A DNA stretch of 64,000 nt. It comes from Powellomyces hirtus. Lineage: Eukaryota > Chytridiomycota > Chytridiomycetes > Spizellomycetales > Powellomycetaceae. Position numbers and translations under genes: made by a program. The notes under the pieces were generated by a model. The model was not told the DNA's origin. It did no database searches and saw only the letters and a program-made list of their open reading frames with translations. Of this stretch, positions 10,764-23,580 are shown piece by piece; the stretch's first letter is position 1, and each line of letters opens with the position of its first letter. The stretch lies in the NCBI GenBank assembly GCA_025526995.1, contig JAHLKG010000006.1, positions 1,178,001 to 1,242,000 of the forward strand, written 5' to 3'.

Positions 10764-10943
10764 TACCAGGCGCACACGCTAAAACACCATCTAAAGCATC
10801 CACTACATTCTAGCGCAATTGACGTAAGTAGCAATGACTGACATGCCCGTCCGCCGCCTGGCAAGTCTATATAACGGCATTGCCAAAGTGCACCACGGGC
10901 AGAGGCAAGAAAAGGAGTTACGGAATCAATTGTGTATTCTCCA

Positions 10944-13286
10944 TCATCCGCTTTTGCGCTTCTTGGTCGCCTTGGTCATTGGTACATTGTTTGATTGCGG
11001 AGGGTGTTCTGTATAAATGTCACACAACAAAGAGAGAATAAATTTCTGATGCACGACGTGTGACTCACCGACATGAGTCTTTTTGCTTACCTTCCGCATA
11101 TGATTCCAACCATGCTACGCATTCTTCTTTGTTGGCTTGCGGCTTACCCAGCTGCCATTCGGTGAGAGCTTTCAGATATGTGCCGATCTCGATTCCGGGG
11201 CGGATGCCGAGGATGGCGGCTACTTCCTTGCCCTATGACCAAGACAGAAAGAGAAACCCAAAGTTTGATTTAGTGTTTAGGGGTGCGCGGACGCGTGGTG
11301 GGGATTGAGGGTGTGCTTACATTGAGATACGCGCGGAAATCCTGCGCGTCTTCAATCCCCATTTCCCGGATGGATCTCATGAACGAGATGAACTGTTGCG
11401 AAGCCCTCTGAACGGCACGGGCTGCCGATAAACGGGTCATCTCATCATGGGCAATGGGATCGGCCGCCAAACGGGCGTATGGGTCATGAGTGAAAGCATC
11501 GGATGGCAAAGGAAGGGCGGGCAGGTCATGAGGATGAGACGCGCCCACAGGTAAGTGAATCATCCATTCTTTCAGGGCCTCGTCCGCCCATGCGAACAAG
11601 ACTGCCAGGTACCATTTGGCATGTAATGGGGGTTTTCCGAGCTCTCGAATCAGTAGTGCTATGCATCAATCCAACACATGTTAGTTTGCGGATTGCTTCG
11701 GGAAGCGCGCATACAAAAGCGCCGATGGAATACAGCATACGAACCTAGCGTTCTCCGATCCGGATGTTCGCGTACAGCGGCGAGTACACGGGGCAAGCTT
11801 TCCAGTACCGTTGATGCGGCGTCGGCATCATGCAATCCAAGCTGTGGGACCAAAACCGCCATGTCAATCAAAAGGGTTTCTGGAAGGACAACAGTTTGGT
11901 GACAGGCGAGACTACACACCTTAAGAGACGTCAGGATTATCTCCTTGCTAAGATAATGTGTTCTCATCTTTTTATCTTCCCAAGTATGGTGAGCAAACGG
12001 GACAACCGATGCCGTCAAGAACAGCAACCGGCGGTCTTCATCGTCTATCGCAATCTTTGTCGAGTCCGCAAACATGTCTTCCAGCTCTTGTGAGGCCAGG
12101 ATGATTTCAATAAATCGGGCGTACGCGACGACCAAGCCTGGGATGATATGCACTTGCTCTACGCCGACTGGTGGTGCAAACACGAGTGGGTAGAAGCCAA
12201 AGTCGTTGATGAGCTGGAGGGCTCGGACTGGGTCCGGGCCTTTGATCATTTTGTTGAACTCGACTCCAACGCGTTCACGCGTTATTTTCCGCTCGAACGC
12301 ACGCTGGAACAGTGAGTTACCACCGGTTAGTTCTCCGTTTGTCCGCCCTCGCAGAAGCGGCCGCCACAAGGACATACCTTCACATCTTCATTTTTCACGG
12401 TCTCCAAGATATCCTCGTCAATAGTGTACCCAAACCGGGTGGCAAAGCGTATGACTCTCAGAACACGGAGTGGATCGTCAATGAATGTTTGCAGAGCGGG
12501 CAAAGGTGTCCGGACATGCCCTTGTGAGAGATCGTCAAGTCCCTAGAGAAATGCCGCTAGCGTGAGCACATAGGGACGCCATACGTCGTTCCGCCGGGAG
12601 ACGGTGCATTTCTTCTTCGTACCTTTTCGAGAAAGTCCTCCACTTGCCGCGTGCTGATGTTGTAGAACAGGGCATTGATGGTGATGTCACGACGCGACGC
12701 ATCTTCAAACGGAGTTCCAAAGTCCTGTGCATCGAAACAACGAACGAGTCAGTCGTGGATCGTATCAAAAGATGATCACATCCAGGATGCCCATCGCATA
12801 CCACATCCGGGTTCCTGCTATCGTCATTATACGTCTCCGTCCGCAAATGTACGAAATCCACCAGGTACTCAAACACGCGGGCGTTGGCCGTCTCGAGATG
12901 TTTCGACTTTTCCGGGTTGGTCTGAATCGTCGCAATGTGACCCATCTCCAGCCCTTGTTCCTTCATACACTGATTCACCCGCTGCGCGAACGGCTCCCCT
13001 TTCATTGTATCAATGGCTATGTCGATGTCATCGTTGGCCTTTCCCAGAAGCTGTTTGATGTGGTGTGGGCGTGGTTAGAAACATACATCGACTTTGTTGT
13101 TTACTCACACAACGATATGACACACACCTTGTCTCGCACCCATCCACCAGCGACCCGCAGAACAACCGGCGGGTGCTCGGGATTCTCTGCTTGAATTTGC
13201 TTCGCGCATGTGCTCAGCAATGTAAACAGTCGGTCTTCGCTGGGCGTAACTTGTATAGGTTGCAGGTTCGAGGGCAAACTGGACAT
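10944..13286 (-). CDS. CCA1: tRNA nucleotidyltransferase (CCA-adding enzyme)
   Basis: Eight exons: 13286-13128, 13050-12802, 12724-12623, 12542-12378, 12303-11745, 11658-11321, 11232-11091, 11008-10944; 592 residues from the ATG at 13286. It adds CCA to tRNA 3' ends. Class II motifs, partly assembled across introns: RVAGGWVRDK, then NDDIDIAID (catalytic DxD), RRDITINALFYN (ribose selection), DDPLRVLRVIRFATRFGY, and RERVGVEF (ERhxxE turn). Two donors are weak (GTTCGT after 11745) but frame and conservation fix them. The last intron (11090-11009, GTAAGC..TATACAG) leads to a basic tail TKATKKRKSG; without it the protein would end KQKDSCR. The frame is open upstream of 13286, and an ATG at 13529 would add 81 Arg/Ser/Leu-rich residues resembling a mitochondrial presequence. 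Confidence 0.93.
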
Positions 13287-13631
13287 TGCTCTATATCTCT
13301 CCCCCAGTCGCAAACACCTCTGTGGGAAGTGCACTCTCGTCAAAGGCACCACCAAATGACAGGGTATCCGCGGCCCCGACCTTGACCGTAAAGAGTGGCG
13401 TGAATGCAGACAACGGCGCAAAAGCGAGACTCTGAAAAACAAAGCCAATAGAGGAGAAGTGGTAGCGGGACTTAAAGATCGGATAGTTGGCGAGTGGATA
13501 AGTGACAAGCCCGCTATAATCGAATGCATTCCGGAAGTTCCATTTGACACATTTCTTTCGGAGGTTGCGCGACCCTCCGCGACCATAATTTTTTTGGCCA
13601 TTTCACAATTGTCCTCGCCATGTTGCCAACC
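13287..13631. promoter_or_regulatory. Bidirectional promoter region of CCA1 and ATP11
   Basis: 345 bp separate the divergent ATGs of CCA1 (13286) and ATP11 (13632). If CCA1 also starts at 13529, only 102 bp remain. No clear TATA box on either strand. Confidence 0.45.
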
Positions 13632-14674
13632 ATGAAATTCATACTGAGAGCTCCTGCCCGTCAACTGTTCCGTTTCCCAACGGTCCGTCCCGGGCTGCAA
13701 TGTCCTGCCTTTCGAGCCTTTGCGTTGTCTGCCATAAATGGTGAGTAGCTCTCCCCTCGGTCATGGTGATCTACAAGGGAAGTGAACTCAATCTCGTTGC
13801 TTCGTGCAGGCCAGACAATTGCAGAGAAATATGCCGAAAAGCTAAAGAAGGTTGCGGAGAGGTGCGGTTTCTCTTTTGTGTTTACGCTTGGATGCCAACT
13901 ATGTGCAGGCTACTGACCACTCTCTGGGTTTGCAGGGAAGGCGTCAAGTCCATCGATGACCTCCTGGCTCAGAAGCGTGCTGCAGCCGCCGCGGCAGCTA
14001 AGGCCGCCGCTGCCTCCTCAAAACCGGCGTCATCTCCTTCCGTCTCACCATCTACTTCCTCTCCCACATCACATCAATCGTCCGCTGCCGCGGCACCAGC
14101 ACCGAAGCGCACGGGTCTACCATCCCATGTGAGGACGCTAGACAAGATCGTCGACCTCGATTTGATGTCCGCGCTCCCAGGCACAGAAATTGCCAAGATC
14201 TGGAACACTCACCACTCGCAAAGGTCATGTCTCTCCGGAACCATGACTGGCGAGTTCTACGACAAGTTCATGCAGCGCGCCCGCGCTTTCCCTATGTTTG
14301 TCGTCCCGCTGCCGCGTCAGCAGGGCTACGAGTTCTTTGTGCTGCAAATCTCCGGCCACCAGGCGTTCTTCACATCCTTGCTAGAGTATAAGACGCATGC
14401 GGAGAATGCGAGGCCCCACCTCGTTGTTACGCATTACACTGAATTCAAGGATGACAAGGATCTGGTCCTGATGCTCGGCGAAATCACCAGAACCGAAAAC
14501 GCCTCGGGCAGCCCGGTTATGACACTTCTGGAGGCGCAAAACCTGGTATATCAGATGCAGATGTTCTATGTGACGGGTGCTCCGCACAAGCGGATACTGG
14601 TTGACAACTTTCACACCAAACCAGCGGAATTGGACTATCAAGCGCTGATCGACGCAGTGGAAACTCTCGGATGA
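13632..14674 (+). CDS. ATP11: ATP synthase F1 assembly factor Atp11
   Basis: Three exons, 13632-13740, 13810-13861 and 13936-14674, 299 residues. Atp11 is a mitochondrial matrix chaperone that holds the F1 beta subunit until it assembles with alpha. The N-terminus (MKFILRAPARQLFRFPTV) is a good import presequence: basic, amphipathic, no acidic residue. An Ala/Lys-rich and Ser/Pro-rich linker (residues about 65-115) follows. The conserved body includes IWNTHHSQRSCLSGTMTG, FYDKFMQRARAFPMFVVPLP, GYEFFVLQ, HQAFFTSLLEYK, THYTEFK and YVTGAPHKRILVDNF. All are Atp11/ATPAF1 family sequence, and the length is typical. The middle exon is only 52 nt. It shares a divergent promoter with CCA1. Confidence 0.95.
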
Positions 14675-15105
14675 GCACGAAGCCTTCCCAGTCCCTTCCC
14701 CATCCATAGACCTCTCGCTACTCTATATAAAAGCCTCCATGCCCTGCGTGCATGAATATAATCTGGTGCATCATCTGCTGACTTTCCAGCCACCCGTGGA
14801 TGACGGCCTTTCCAAAGTTTTCCAAACCGATTAGTATGTGACGTCGAGTCCATATGATCGGGTCACCGTCGGGTGTGGATTGAACTAATGTAAAGAACAT
14901 AAGAGTCCGGAAGAGACAGTACTATTATGTTACTGCCAGGTATTCCATAGACATTCGATGGGCAAACGTTGATGGGCAAACGTTGCTTGACTGACTAACG
15001 TAATCTTGAATCGATCCGATCGGGTGTGGCTGGAACTGCGCGTGCGATGATTCTCGCGCTAAAACATCTTCGCAGAACAGAACAAAACTTTTGAGAATTC
15101 CTTCG
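14675..15105. other. Intergenic stretch, no gene seen
   Basis: ATP11 3' region and transporter upstream region. Contains a short tandem duplication ATGGGCAAACGTTG near 14957-14985; no open frame is supported. Confidence 0.4.
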
Positions 15106-15141
<36 letters not shown>

Positions 15142-15153
15142 CCCCCCCCCCCC
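15106..15153 (+). repeat. Poly-C tract upstream of the transporter start
   Basis: 35 C, one G, then 12 C, ending 24 bp before the ATG at 15177. Homopolymer length may be unreliable in the assembly. Confidence 0.9.
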
Positions 15154-15176
15154 GCGCTCATTCCAAGTTCGAAAAC

Positions 15177-16490
15177 ATGACACATCTCTCCAGCAGTAGT
15201 AGCAGCAACCAACTTCCGGCGGTCATCCCCGCAGACAGCGACTTTCGCACAGACGTCTTTATGGTCCCCGGCCCCGCTGAAGCAGTCGTGCCTCCTCTCG
15301 GGGAAGGCGAACCGGGACTGAACGGCATGGATGGAGAAACCGAACCGTTGCTGGGCAGACCCGTCACGGCGGCTGTTGTGGGTGCTAGCCGGGAAGTGCT
15401 TGGACTATCGTTTATGGTGAGGCCGCCTGCCATTCACTGACCAACCATTTGGAAGACACATTGAATGACTTATCTTTTCCGCAAACAGGCTCTCTCAGCG
15501 CTCCTCTTCTCCCTCATGTCCGTGCTCGTCAAACTATCAGGCAACAACTTCCCCTTCCTCGAAATCGTCCTCGTGCGCTCCATTGTCCAGTTCTCGCTCG
15601 GAGTCGGCGGCTGCATCTATGTCGGCGTTCGGCCATGGGGACCAGCGGGATTTAACCGCTTGTGGCTCATTGCGAGAGGCACCGCCGGGGCGACGGGATT
15701 GGGACTTTACTTTTATACCATTGTGAATATGCCGTTGGGTGATGGGATGAGTAAGTCTTGTTGTGCGCAAATGGTGATGGGGATTGCAGGGGTAGTAATG
15801 CTTATTTCGGGATGTCTCCTTTCTGTTTTAGCAATCTTCTTTACGGGACCTGCATTCACGGCCTTGCTTGCTCGAGTAACGCTCGGAGAGCCGCTCAAGC
15901 CCATTGACGTTCTCGCCACTCTCGCCTGTCTCATCGGGGTCGTGCTCGTCTCCCGTCCCGAATTCATCTTTCACGACAGCGACCACAACCACCACCAGGA
16001 CGCTGATGCGCCGCACCACGGTGGGAAGCATCATGCCACGTCCCCCTGGGCTGCCCTTGCTGCACTCGGGGGCGCTCTCATGTCCGCCGTCGCCTACTGT
16101 CTCGTCCGCAAAATCGGCACCCGCGCACACTACATGGTCCATGTTACGTACTTTGGCGCCATGTCCACCCTCATCTCGGGAGTAGCCCTCTTTTACACCG
16201 CAACTCCCGTCCCGCTCCCGCAATGGACGCTGGCGGAAACGGCCATGCTTCTCGCTGTCGGTGTTTCGGCGTTCATTGCGCAGTGTTTCCTGAACGCTGG
16301 CCTTCAGATGGCTCATGCCGGACCGGCCACGTTGATGCGCAACTTGGATATTGTCTTTGCTTTTGTGTTTGGGTCGGTCTTCTTTGGAGAGACTCCCCGT
16401 GTTACGAGCATTGTTGGCGCGGCGATCATTTTGGCCTCGACGGCGTCCGTCGCCTTGTTCAAGTGGTGGACACATAAGCGTAGCCTGTGA
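15177..16490 (+). CDS. EamA/DMT-superfamily membrane transporter (SLC35G-like)
   Basis: Three exons, 15177-15416, 15489-15750 and 15832-16490, 386 residues. The first 80 residues are a soluble cytosolic tail including ETEPLLGRP. About nine to ten hydrophobic segments follow in two EamA halves: the first begins ALSALLFSLMSVLVKL and includes LEIVLVRSIVQF, RGTAGATGLGLYFYTI and, across the second intron, PLGDGM-TIFFTGPAFTALL; the second begins after a His-rich loop (HDSDHNHHQDADAPHHGGKHH) and contains GPATLMRNLDIVFAF and FGSVFFGE. EamA proteins move small solutes or nucleotide sugars; the substrate cannot be read from sequence. The His-rich cytosolic or lumenal loop could bind metal. The final segment carries a KWWTHKRSL tail, possibly an ER-retrieval or topology signal. 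Confidence 0.85.
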
Positions 16491-17660
16491 TTAACCAGGT
16501 TTGGTTATATACCCCTCTCCCGTCCCCACATACAGCACGCCACAGATCCACACCCATTAGCCGGTCACTTATGCCCCCTTCCCCCGCCGCGCGGATTTTG
16601 ATTTTCAATGACCTCCCCGTGTAGCTTCTCTCCATAAATGTTAGCTGGGAAGAAAGCACCTACCCCTTCCAGAAAAGGAAAATGTATGTGATGCTAGTCC
16701 GACCACTGGGTGGACCATCTTCAATAATATATATTCAGTTTTGGAGATACGTGTATTTGTAATGATTTTAACAATTGAACGAAAGCATCGCGCTTGTACA
16801 GTTCATCATGGTTGTCCCCATCAATCATAGAGAACGTTCTCGGTGGCAATTCCACGTAGCGGTCCACGGTATTCTATCACTCCATCGAACGCCGTTCTCC
16901 AGACGTACACTATCCCTGGGGGCCATATGTCGGCTTCCAAGTCGGTGTGGTCAGACTCTGTTAGCAGACTGACCCCCGTTACCCATGCGTCAGAGGCGGT
17001 CCCACCGTCGGCACGAAAAACGACGGGAATCCTCCACGCATCATGAGACTTTCAAACAGGGCTGATTGTCCATGATCAAAATCGATTACGTGAGTCTGCC
17101 GACGAGGACTAAGAAAAAAGAAGGAAGAGGTCGATGTTTTGTGGAAGAAGTCTTCACATAACCTATCGACGATCCTCTCGACCAGTTCTGGCGGAGAAGC
17201 GCCTTGTGAATGGAATCGGAGAATATCTATTTTCCAGTGACATATGGTTTCCTTACTGGTGTGCTCCGAGGATATGAGGGAGAACCTCCTCAGTTACAGT
17301 AGAAGGAAGTTAAGCGTGTTCCTTTAGTCACGTGGGTAATGACCGGCGGCTCACCCTGGGATCCCGATTGACACCAACACCACACCTCCTGCAAATTCCC
17401 CCCATTCATTAACTGTTCAAGGCAAACTCATTACTTGTATTATTGTATATATAAAGTGCTCTTAGCTACTACTACTGCTGGCATAGTATCCCCTCCTCAC
17501 CAACCCCTTTGCCCCGCCGGCACAGGCTACTACTATTCTGGCGACGAAGAAGAAGGAGTGACAGTTTTTACCGACGACGGGTTCAAAGCTTGGCAACAGT
17601 TTCTACCCTTTCGAGTCCACAGTTTCGAGGAGCAACAAGAAAAAGAGCAAAGCAGTAGGA
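16491..17660. other. Intergenic stretch, no gene seen
   Basis: 1.2 kb between the transporter and the Munc13-like gene, partly AT-rich near 16720-16780. A TATATATAAAG stretch at 17444-17455 may belong to the promoter of the Munc13-like gene. No supported ORF. Confidence 0.45.
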
Positions 17661-20600
17661 ATGGCGGACCCGCGGTACCGCAAAGAACCGCCACGGATTC
17701 TGCAACGGAACGCGGACGGGTTTTTTGAGACCCCGACACCAAACAACACCACTTCCACTTCAGTCGATGCCATACCCTCCCGCGCCACCCAGGTCTCGAG
17801 ATCGGCTACTACGGCAAGTGCGGGTTCCGGGACGGGCTCCTCGGCGAGACAGAGGAGTAAGAGCAGGAACAGACCATCGCCTACTGGGTAAGAAATGGAC
17901 ACCCAAATGGAATGCCGGAGCCAGAGATCACAGGGAGTTCGTGTGAAGGACACAAAAGGGGGATTGACGAGTGGGTGATATCCTTGATACTGACAGGATG
18001 TTATCTTTTCTTTGCCTTTGGTTTAGTTCGTCGAGCAACTCGGCTTATGGGCCCAGCAGCAGATCAGGGGGTAGTTCCGGGCAGTCGCGTCGTCCTTCCG
18101 AAGACGCCTACGATGGAGACCGGTATCGGCGGCCGTCTGGAGATGCAGGGAGCAATTCCGCCTACGATGATCGCCGCCGCCCGTCCAACGACTCTCCATC
18201 ATCGTCCACACGAAGCAGCCCGCCAATGAAGCGAGATCGGGATCGGCGACCCAGCTTGGGCACCGACCAGCCCATGCCCCCGCCGCGCCAGAACACCGCC
18301 TTTATGCGATCCACCAGCGGGCCCAACATGAATACTATAACGGACCCGCAACGCAGCCTCACTGCCAAGGCGGCGTCCTCGTCTTCGATGCGCTCCGCCA
18401 CCAAGGATGAGTTTGCGAGCATCCTGCCTGCCCGCATAAGAGAGGGCTCAGCGGGGCGAGACAAGGGGGATCCATCGGATAGAGACCGAGTGCGGGAACG
18501 ACAGGGCTCCGAACGGAGGACGGATCGGGCCGACCCAGACATCAGTCGATCGCGCACGCAGAGAGACGGCGTGCCCGAACGATCGGTACAACGACAACCT
18601 TCCGACCGTGACCGCGACCCGCCGAGCCGCCTCATGTCCAGCCGACGGACAGAGCCGGAAGGCAACCCCACTAGCGCCGCCTCCTCAGGCGCGCAATCGG
18701 CGAGCTTTGATGATATGTTGAAAGCGCTGGAAGACTTGCACGTCAAAACCGCGGCCAACCCCCCGCGCTCAACGCTCATGAGCCCCATGTCTCCCGCCAA
18801 TCGCAGCAGTGACCGGTTGGCGCCGGCCGACCGGCCGGCCAGTGGTCGGACGTCTAGAGAGTATGACCGCATGACCGCGAGTTTGGATCAGCTCATTGGC
18901 AATGGGAGCTCTACCAGTTCCACCCCGACGACGACGACAATGGACCGGGATGCGGAGCGTCGAGAGCGAGAAAAAGAGAGAGAGCGAGCTAGGCTGAGAG
19001 ATCGGGACAGGGACCGGAACGGGAGGGATGATCCACGATCGTCAGAACGACCCCAGGATCCGGTGCGGAGTCCTGATGCTGGCGAGTTGACACGGGAACG
19101 AACCACGACGCGTGACGCTGCGCGGGACAGAGAAGCTGCGCGTGAGCAAGCGCGCGAGCGAGCACGCGTGCAACGGGATGGAGGCGCCAAGGCTGCTTCG
19201 GCCACTAACAGAAGTGCCGCTGGCGCCGCTACTGACCCCGTCGCCACCGCCAAAGATGCTCAAGAGGCAGCTACAGATGAGGCAGCTGACCGCCACGACG
19301 CGCGGGAGGTCCAGCGTAAACGAAAAGAGCAGGAACGCATTGACGCCGAACGCCGCGATGCGGACTTGCGAGAAAACGAAATGATTGCGAAAGCGAGGCA
19401 GCGGGAAACGGCTGCAGACCGGCAGCGCGAGTCGGCGAGGAACCATGACCGTGAAGCCCGCGCTGATGAAAGTGTGAGTTGAGGAAGAGTGTCCCGAGCC
19501 AGCTATGTTTCCATAACAGCGTGTGTGATTTACACATTTGTGATTCTTTTGTGTGTACAGATCATCGTCCCCGATTACGTGAATGGCCTGATGATGACCC
19601 TCCGCTCCGACCGTGACGCATACCCTGTTCCCGACGACTTTTACACCCCAGATGGATATGCCATCTGGGAAGACTGCATCCGTCTGAGTTTCTCCGAAGT
19701 TCTGTGTGAGCTCCTCAAAGCCCGCTTCATCGACAAACGCAAACGGGAAAAGGAAAGCAGCTCGCGGTCCCAGCAACCATCATCAAAAGACGAGAAACCC
19801 GTGCAGCTGTACTTTAAGATTGTCGAGGCGCGCGATCTTATCGCCAAAGAAGGCCGCAGCCGCAGCCCTTACTGCACCATCGAGCACGGCAACATCCCGG
19901 ACGACGGCACGGAAGAAGCCCGCAAAGCCGACAAGGAGCGTAAAGAGAAACAGGTCATGCAGACGGAAACCATCAACAACACCACCAACCCGCAGTGGAA
20001 CCAGCATGTCAATATCACGGTGAACTCCATGAAAGACAAGGTCATGGTCACGGTGTACGATAAGGCTAAGGAGCAGTTTTTGGGCAGAGTCAAGATTGCA
20101 TTTGGAGAGATTGTACCGACGGCGGCTAGAGATGGAGCGCTAAGAAAATGGTACCGCCTAAACGGAGTGGGAAAGAAGGAGAAGGACAAGTATGTTGGTG
20201 GCGAAATGCTCATTGAAGTGGCCATCAAGGATGGAGGGTCGGCGTTTGGTGCATCTCAATCGTCCTCCTCCTCACTCTCGGCCCGCGAACCCATCGACCC
20301 CCTTGCGGCTCTGCAAGGTGCCTTGACTACCACCAACGTGGATTTCCGATCCATGTACAAGGTCCTCCTCCGCTCCTGCCTGGTTCTGGATATGAACATG
20401 CTTGGCAAGGCCATCAATGAGCGAACCGAAGAACTGCTCAGCGACGAATCGGCGTCGCTCTTGCTCATTATTGGCCGGAAGTGGAGATTGTCGGAGGCTT
20501 TCATGGCCATGAGCCTCCTGGAACTGCTGTTTGAACGCTATAAGCAGTATGAGATACCACAGGGTGCGCTCCTCAGAGCCTATGAACGGGTCAAGAGCAA

Positions 20601-23315
20601 CCTGAAACAGCCGGGATGGCTGAGTCGGGATGAGGTATGTGGACATAGTTCGCGGAGCAAGTGCGGTTGAAGGATGAACGACTGATTCATATGACTTTCT
20701 GTGCCTATAATATACAGAAACCGGCGCTCGTCAACCTCCTCTCGCAAATGGACACGTACTATCGCACGCAAATTAGCAAGTACAAAGAGTTCTTCCCAAA
20801 GAACACGCCCAAGGACGCATTGGAAACCACCATCATGATGCTCCGCATGATCTGCAAAGAAGCTGTCTACCGCGAAGCCAAATCCGACCTCCAACCGTCC
20901 TTCCGCGACGAGTTCCGCAGCCTCCTCACTGAAGCCGCCATTGCGCGCTACCAGAAACTCAGCGAATTGTCCCAGCCTCTGGACGATTCTGACGTCGAGG
21001 GCGTCATTGAGGGCGTCCTCAAACTGGCTGAACTGGTCACCGAGGAAATCGACCTCGATGCAAAGTACTTCCGAGCACCTTTCTTGAAGGAATTGGATAT
21101 TGTCCGTCTGACGTCGGAACAGTACCTCAAGTACTTCGTCCTTACCCTCGAATCCAACACGGAGATCATCTCGTCCGAAGTCGCGGTCACTTCTGCCAGC
21201 CGAAGCGTGTTTGACCTGTACCGCCGCGTCAAGGTCATGGACGAGCGTTACGCGAAAATGGTGCCCGGCCTCAAACGCATGTCCCTCAATGCCGGCTTCA
21301 ACGTTGAGCGCTGGTTCTCGCCCTTTGTCTTCCGCTGGCTTAACCATCTCTCATCAAGAACGGTCGAGTGGGTCAATAATGCGGTTAAAGCTGACCTGTT
21401 TGAACCCGTGCAGGGCGCGGAGTCGGTCGAGCGCGGTGGGGGCGGGTTTAGTTCGTCGGTGACGGACCTCTTTTCAGCGGTTTATCAGGAATTGGAGTTC
21501 ATCAAGGGGTTGGAGTGGAGTGATCCGGTGCAGAGCGCCGGTTTCATGCAGGGATTTGCCAAGGTTGGTTGCAGGTGTTATGTGACGTGGGAGCTATGGT
21601 CCTTGTTGCAGTCTTCTCCGGGTGCTGACGTGTCACTTCTTATCTTCTTTCAGTCGGTCAGCAAAGCGATCGAGCAGTACTGCGATGCCATTGCCCTAGG
21701 TGAAATCAAAGCCGCGCCAGAGGCCTCAGGGACATCATGGCAGGGTTTGCTAGCCACCGCGACTGCCAGTGTCGGCAAGAGCGTGTCCAACGGTCCGCGG
21801 GACATTGCCAACGAATCGTGCGTCAAGCTATGCAACATCGAGTACGCCATGACCAAACTCGACGACATGTACCGCGTCATGAACGTTCAGGAACTCAACC
21901 GCGTCCTCCGTCGCCACCGCGCCGCCCTGGCTGATTCCCCACCGGGATCAAGAAACACGTCTAGAGATAACCTCACCCCGGACGACGTGGATGATACGTA
22001 TGTCAAGGGCGCGTTCAAGATTCAGCTCTCGTATGCGGAGAACCTTAAACCTTGCAATAAAAATGGATTGGCGAATCCGTACATTATTGTCCGGGTCCCT
22101 GACGGCACTGTTGTCCCCATTGCGGCCGAACCCGCCGCCACCTCGCGGCTGTCTAATACCACCAACACCATCACCGCCCTGTCCCCCTCTGGAAAACGAT
22201 CCAGCACGGGATCCGGCTCCACCCCTGCCGCGGGCCCAACGGTCTTGAACGGCATCCACTGCGAACTGGCCCGCTCCCGCGTCATCTCCGACACCATCAA
22301 TCCGACCTGGGACGAAACCTTTGAAGTCATCCTACCCCCCGTCACCAAAATCGAAGTCGCCGTTCTGTCCAAAAACCTCCTCACCGCAGACGAAATTGCC
22401 GGAAAAGCAACAGTCGACCTCTCCCGCGGAACCCGCCTCCGCCGCAAACTGGGCGACCACCAAACCCACGACGTTTACGTCGAAATGGAGCCCCAGGGCC
22501 GCGTCCTGGTCCGTCTCACCATGGAGGGCGCTGACGAAGATGTGGATTTCTGGTTCCGCCGCTCGAAAGAACGACTCGGACGAATGAGGGACGATTTCGT
22601 CCGTGCCTTAACGGCCCGCATCATCCCGTACCCGCGCGAAGAAATCGTCCGCGTCGTCATTAAGAAACACGAAGCCGCACCTCTACCCGCCAAATCCTTC
22701 TTCTCCTCCCTCACCAATTCAACTCAGTATTCGAATGAAACCGCAGCGGGCGATTCCATCGACACGCCCATATCGGACTCGGACGCCGATGTCCTCCTTG
22801 ATCCCCTCAGTGAGTACCTGAATAAAAACCTCGCGACCCTCGATGTCTACCTCTCGGAAAAGATGTCCCAGGAAGTTATCCGTCGCTGCTGGGACGAAAT
22901 AGTGGCCGTTATTGAACATACCCTCATCCCCCCGCTCTACGGCCCGATCGAATCTACCCGCCGCGTTCTCAATACCCGTCAAGCGTCTATGGCTGCAGCC
23001 ACTTTGCGACTGCTCAAACAATTTTTCCATGCCGATGGGAATGGCGTGTCGAACCGATTACTAGAATCACGCAGATTCCAACTCGTCAAAGAACTCGTGG
23101 ATCCGGCAACGTACCATGCGGATATACCCCGCCTCCAACAAGACTATGAACGGGAATTGTTGAAAGGACGGGACCGCGAAATGATCCTGAGATTGGTGAG
23201 AGTCAAGGTGGAGAAACCGGACCCCGCGGCGCCCCTCGATGCGAGCCAAGTGGAAGAGGGACGGGCGTGGATTGAGAAGCAGTTGGCGAGGAGGAGGGAG
23301 GTTGTGAGACGGTAG
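17661..23315 (+). CDS. Munc13/C2-domain protein (fungal UNC13 homologue)
   Basis: Five exons, 17661-17887, 18027-19473, 19561-20634, 20718-21563 and 21654-23315, 1,751 residues. Munc13 proteins open syntaxin-type SNAREs and tether secretory vesicles; the S. pombe relative Ync13 acts at the division site in membrane trafficking and wall integrity. Residues about 75-560 are low-complexity, rich in Arg/Asp/Ser with long RD/RE runs, probably disordered or coiled-coil. Then come SDRDAYPVPDDFY, a first C2 domain (about 638-780, VQLYFKIVEARDL ... NPQWNQHVNI), the MUN/MHD1 region (TFFAL-like segments, CNIEYAMTKLDDMY), a second C2 (about 1317-1450, FKIQLSYAENLKP ... INPTWDETFEV) and an MHD2 region (DPLSEYLNKNLATLDVYL, RCWDEIVAVIEHTLIPP). 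The C2 between MHD1 and MHD2 matches fungal architecture. The fourth intron is 90 nt and stop-free, so retention is possible. Confidence 0.9.
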
Positions 23316-23470
23316 AGTAGAGGGCCACAACATGTATCAATAGGGTGCACACCACGATGAAGCATCTTTCCCCACCCACACTCTGCTTGTTTTTATTTCG
23401 TTTTTGTGGTTTTTTGATTTGTCTTTTTTTTTTATCTGCCCACATGATTTTGTATACTATACACAACCAA

Positions 23471-23580
23471 TACAGGAATGAAAGGGTGGCATTACCACCC
23501 CTGCACCGTTCACGTAACTGCTGTGCAGCCAGGCAAGCGTCAACCGGCCAGGAAAAGAAAACTAAAACTATAAAGGGGAA
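23471..23580 (+). repeat. Left arm of imperfect inverted repeat
   Basis: The reverse complement of this segment resembles 24241-24350: shared blocks are CCACCCTTTCATTC, GGTGCAGGGG, AGTTGACGCT-like and TTAGTTTTCTTT, in the same order. Arms are about 660 bp apart. Confidence 0.6.

Noticed and set aside
15828..16475. 215-residue minus-strand frame opposite the EamA transporter
   Set aside because: Complement of a well-supported, spliced membrane-protein gene; charged composition without motifs.
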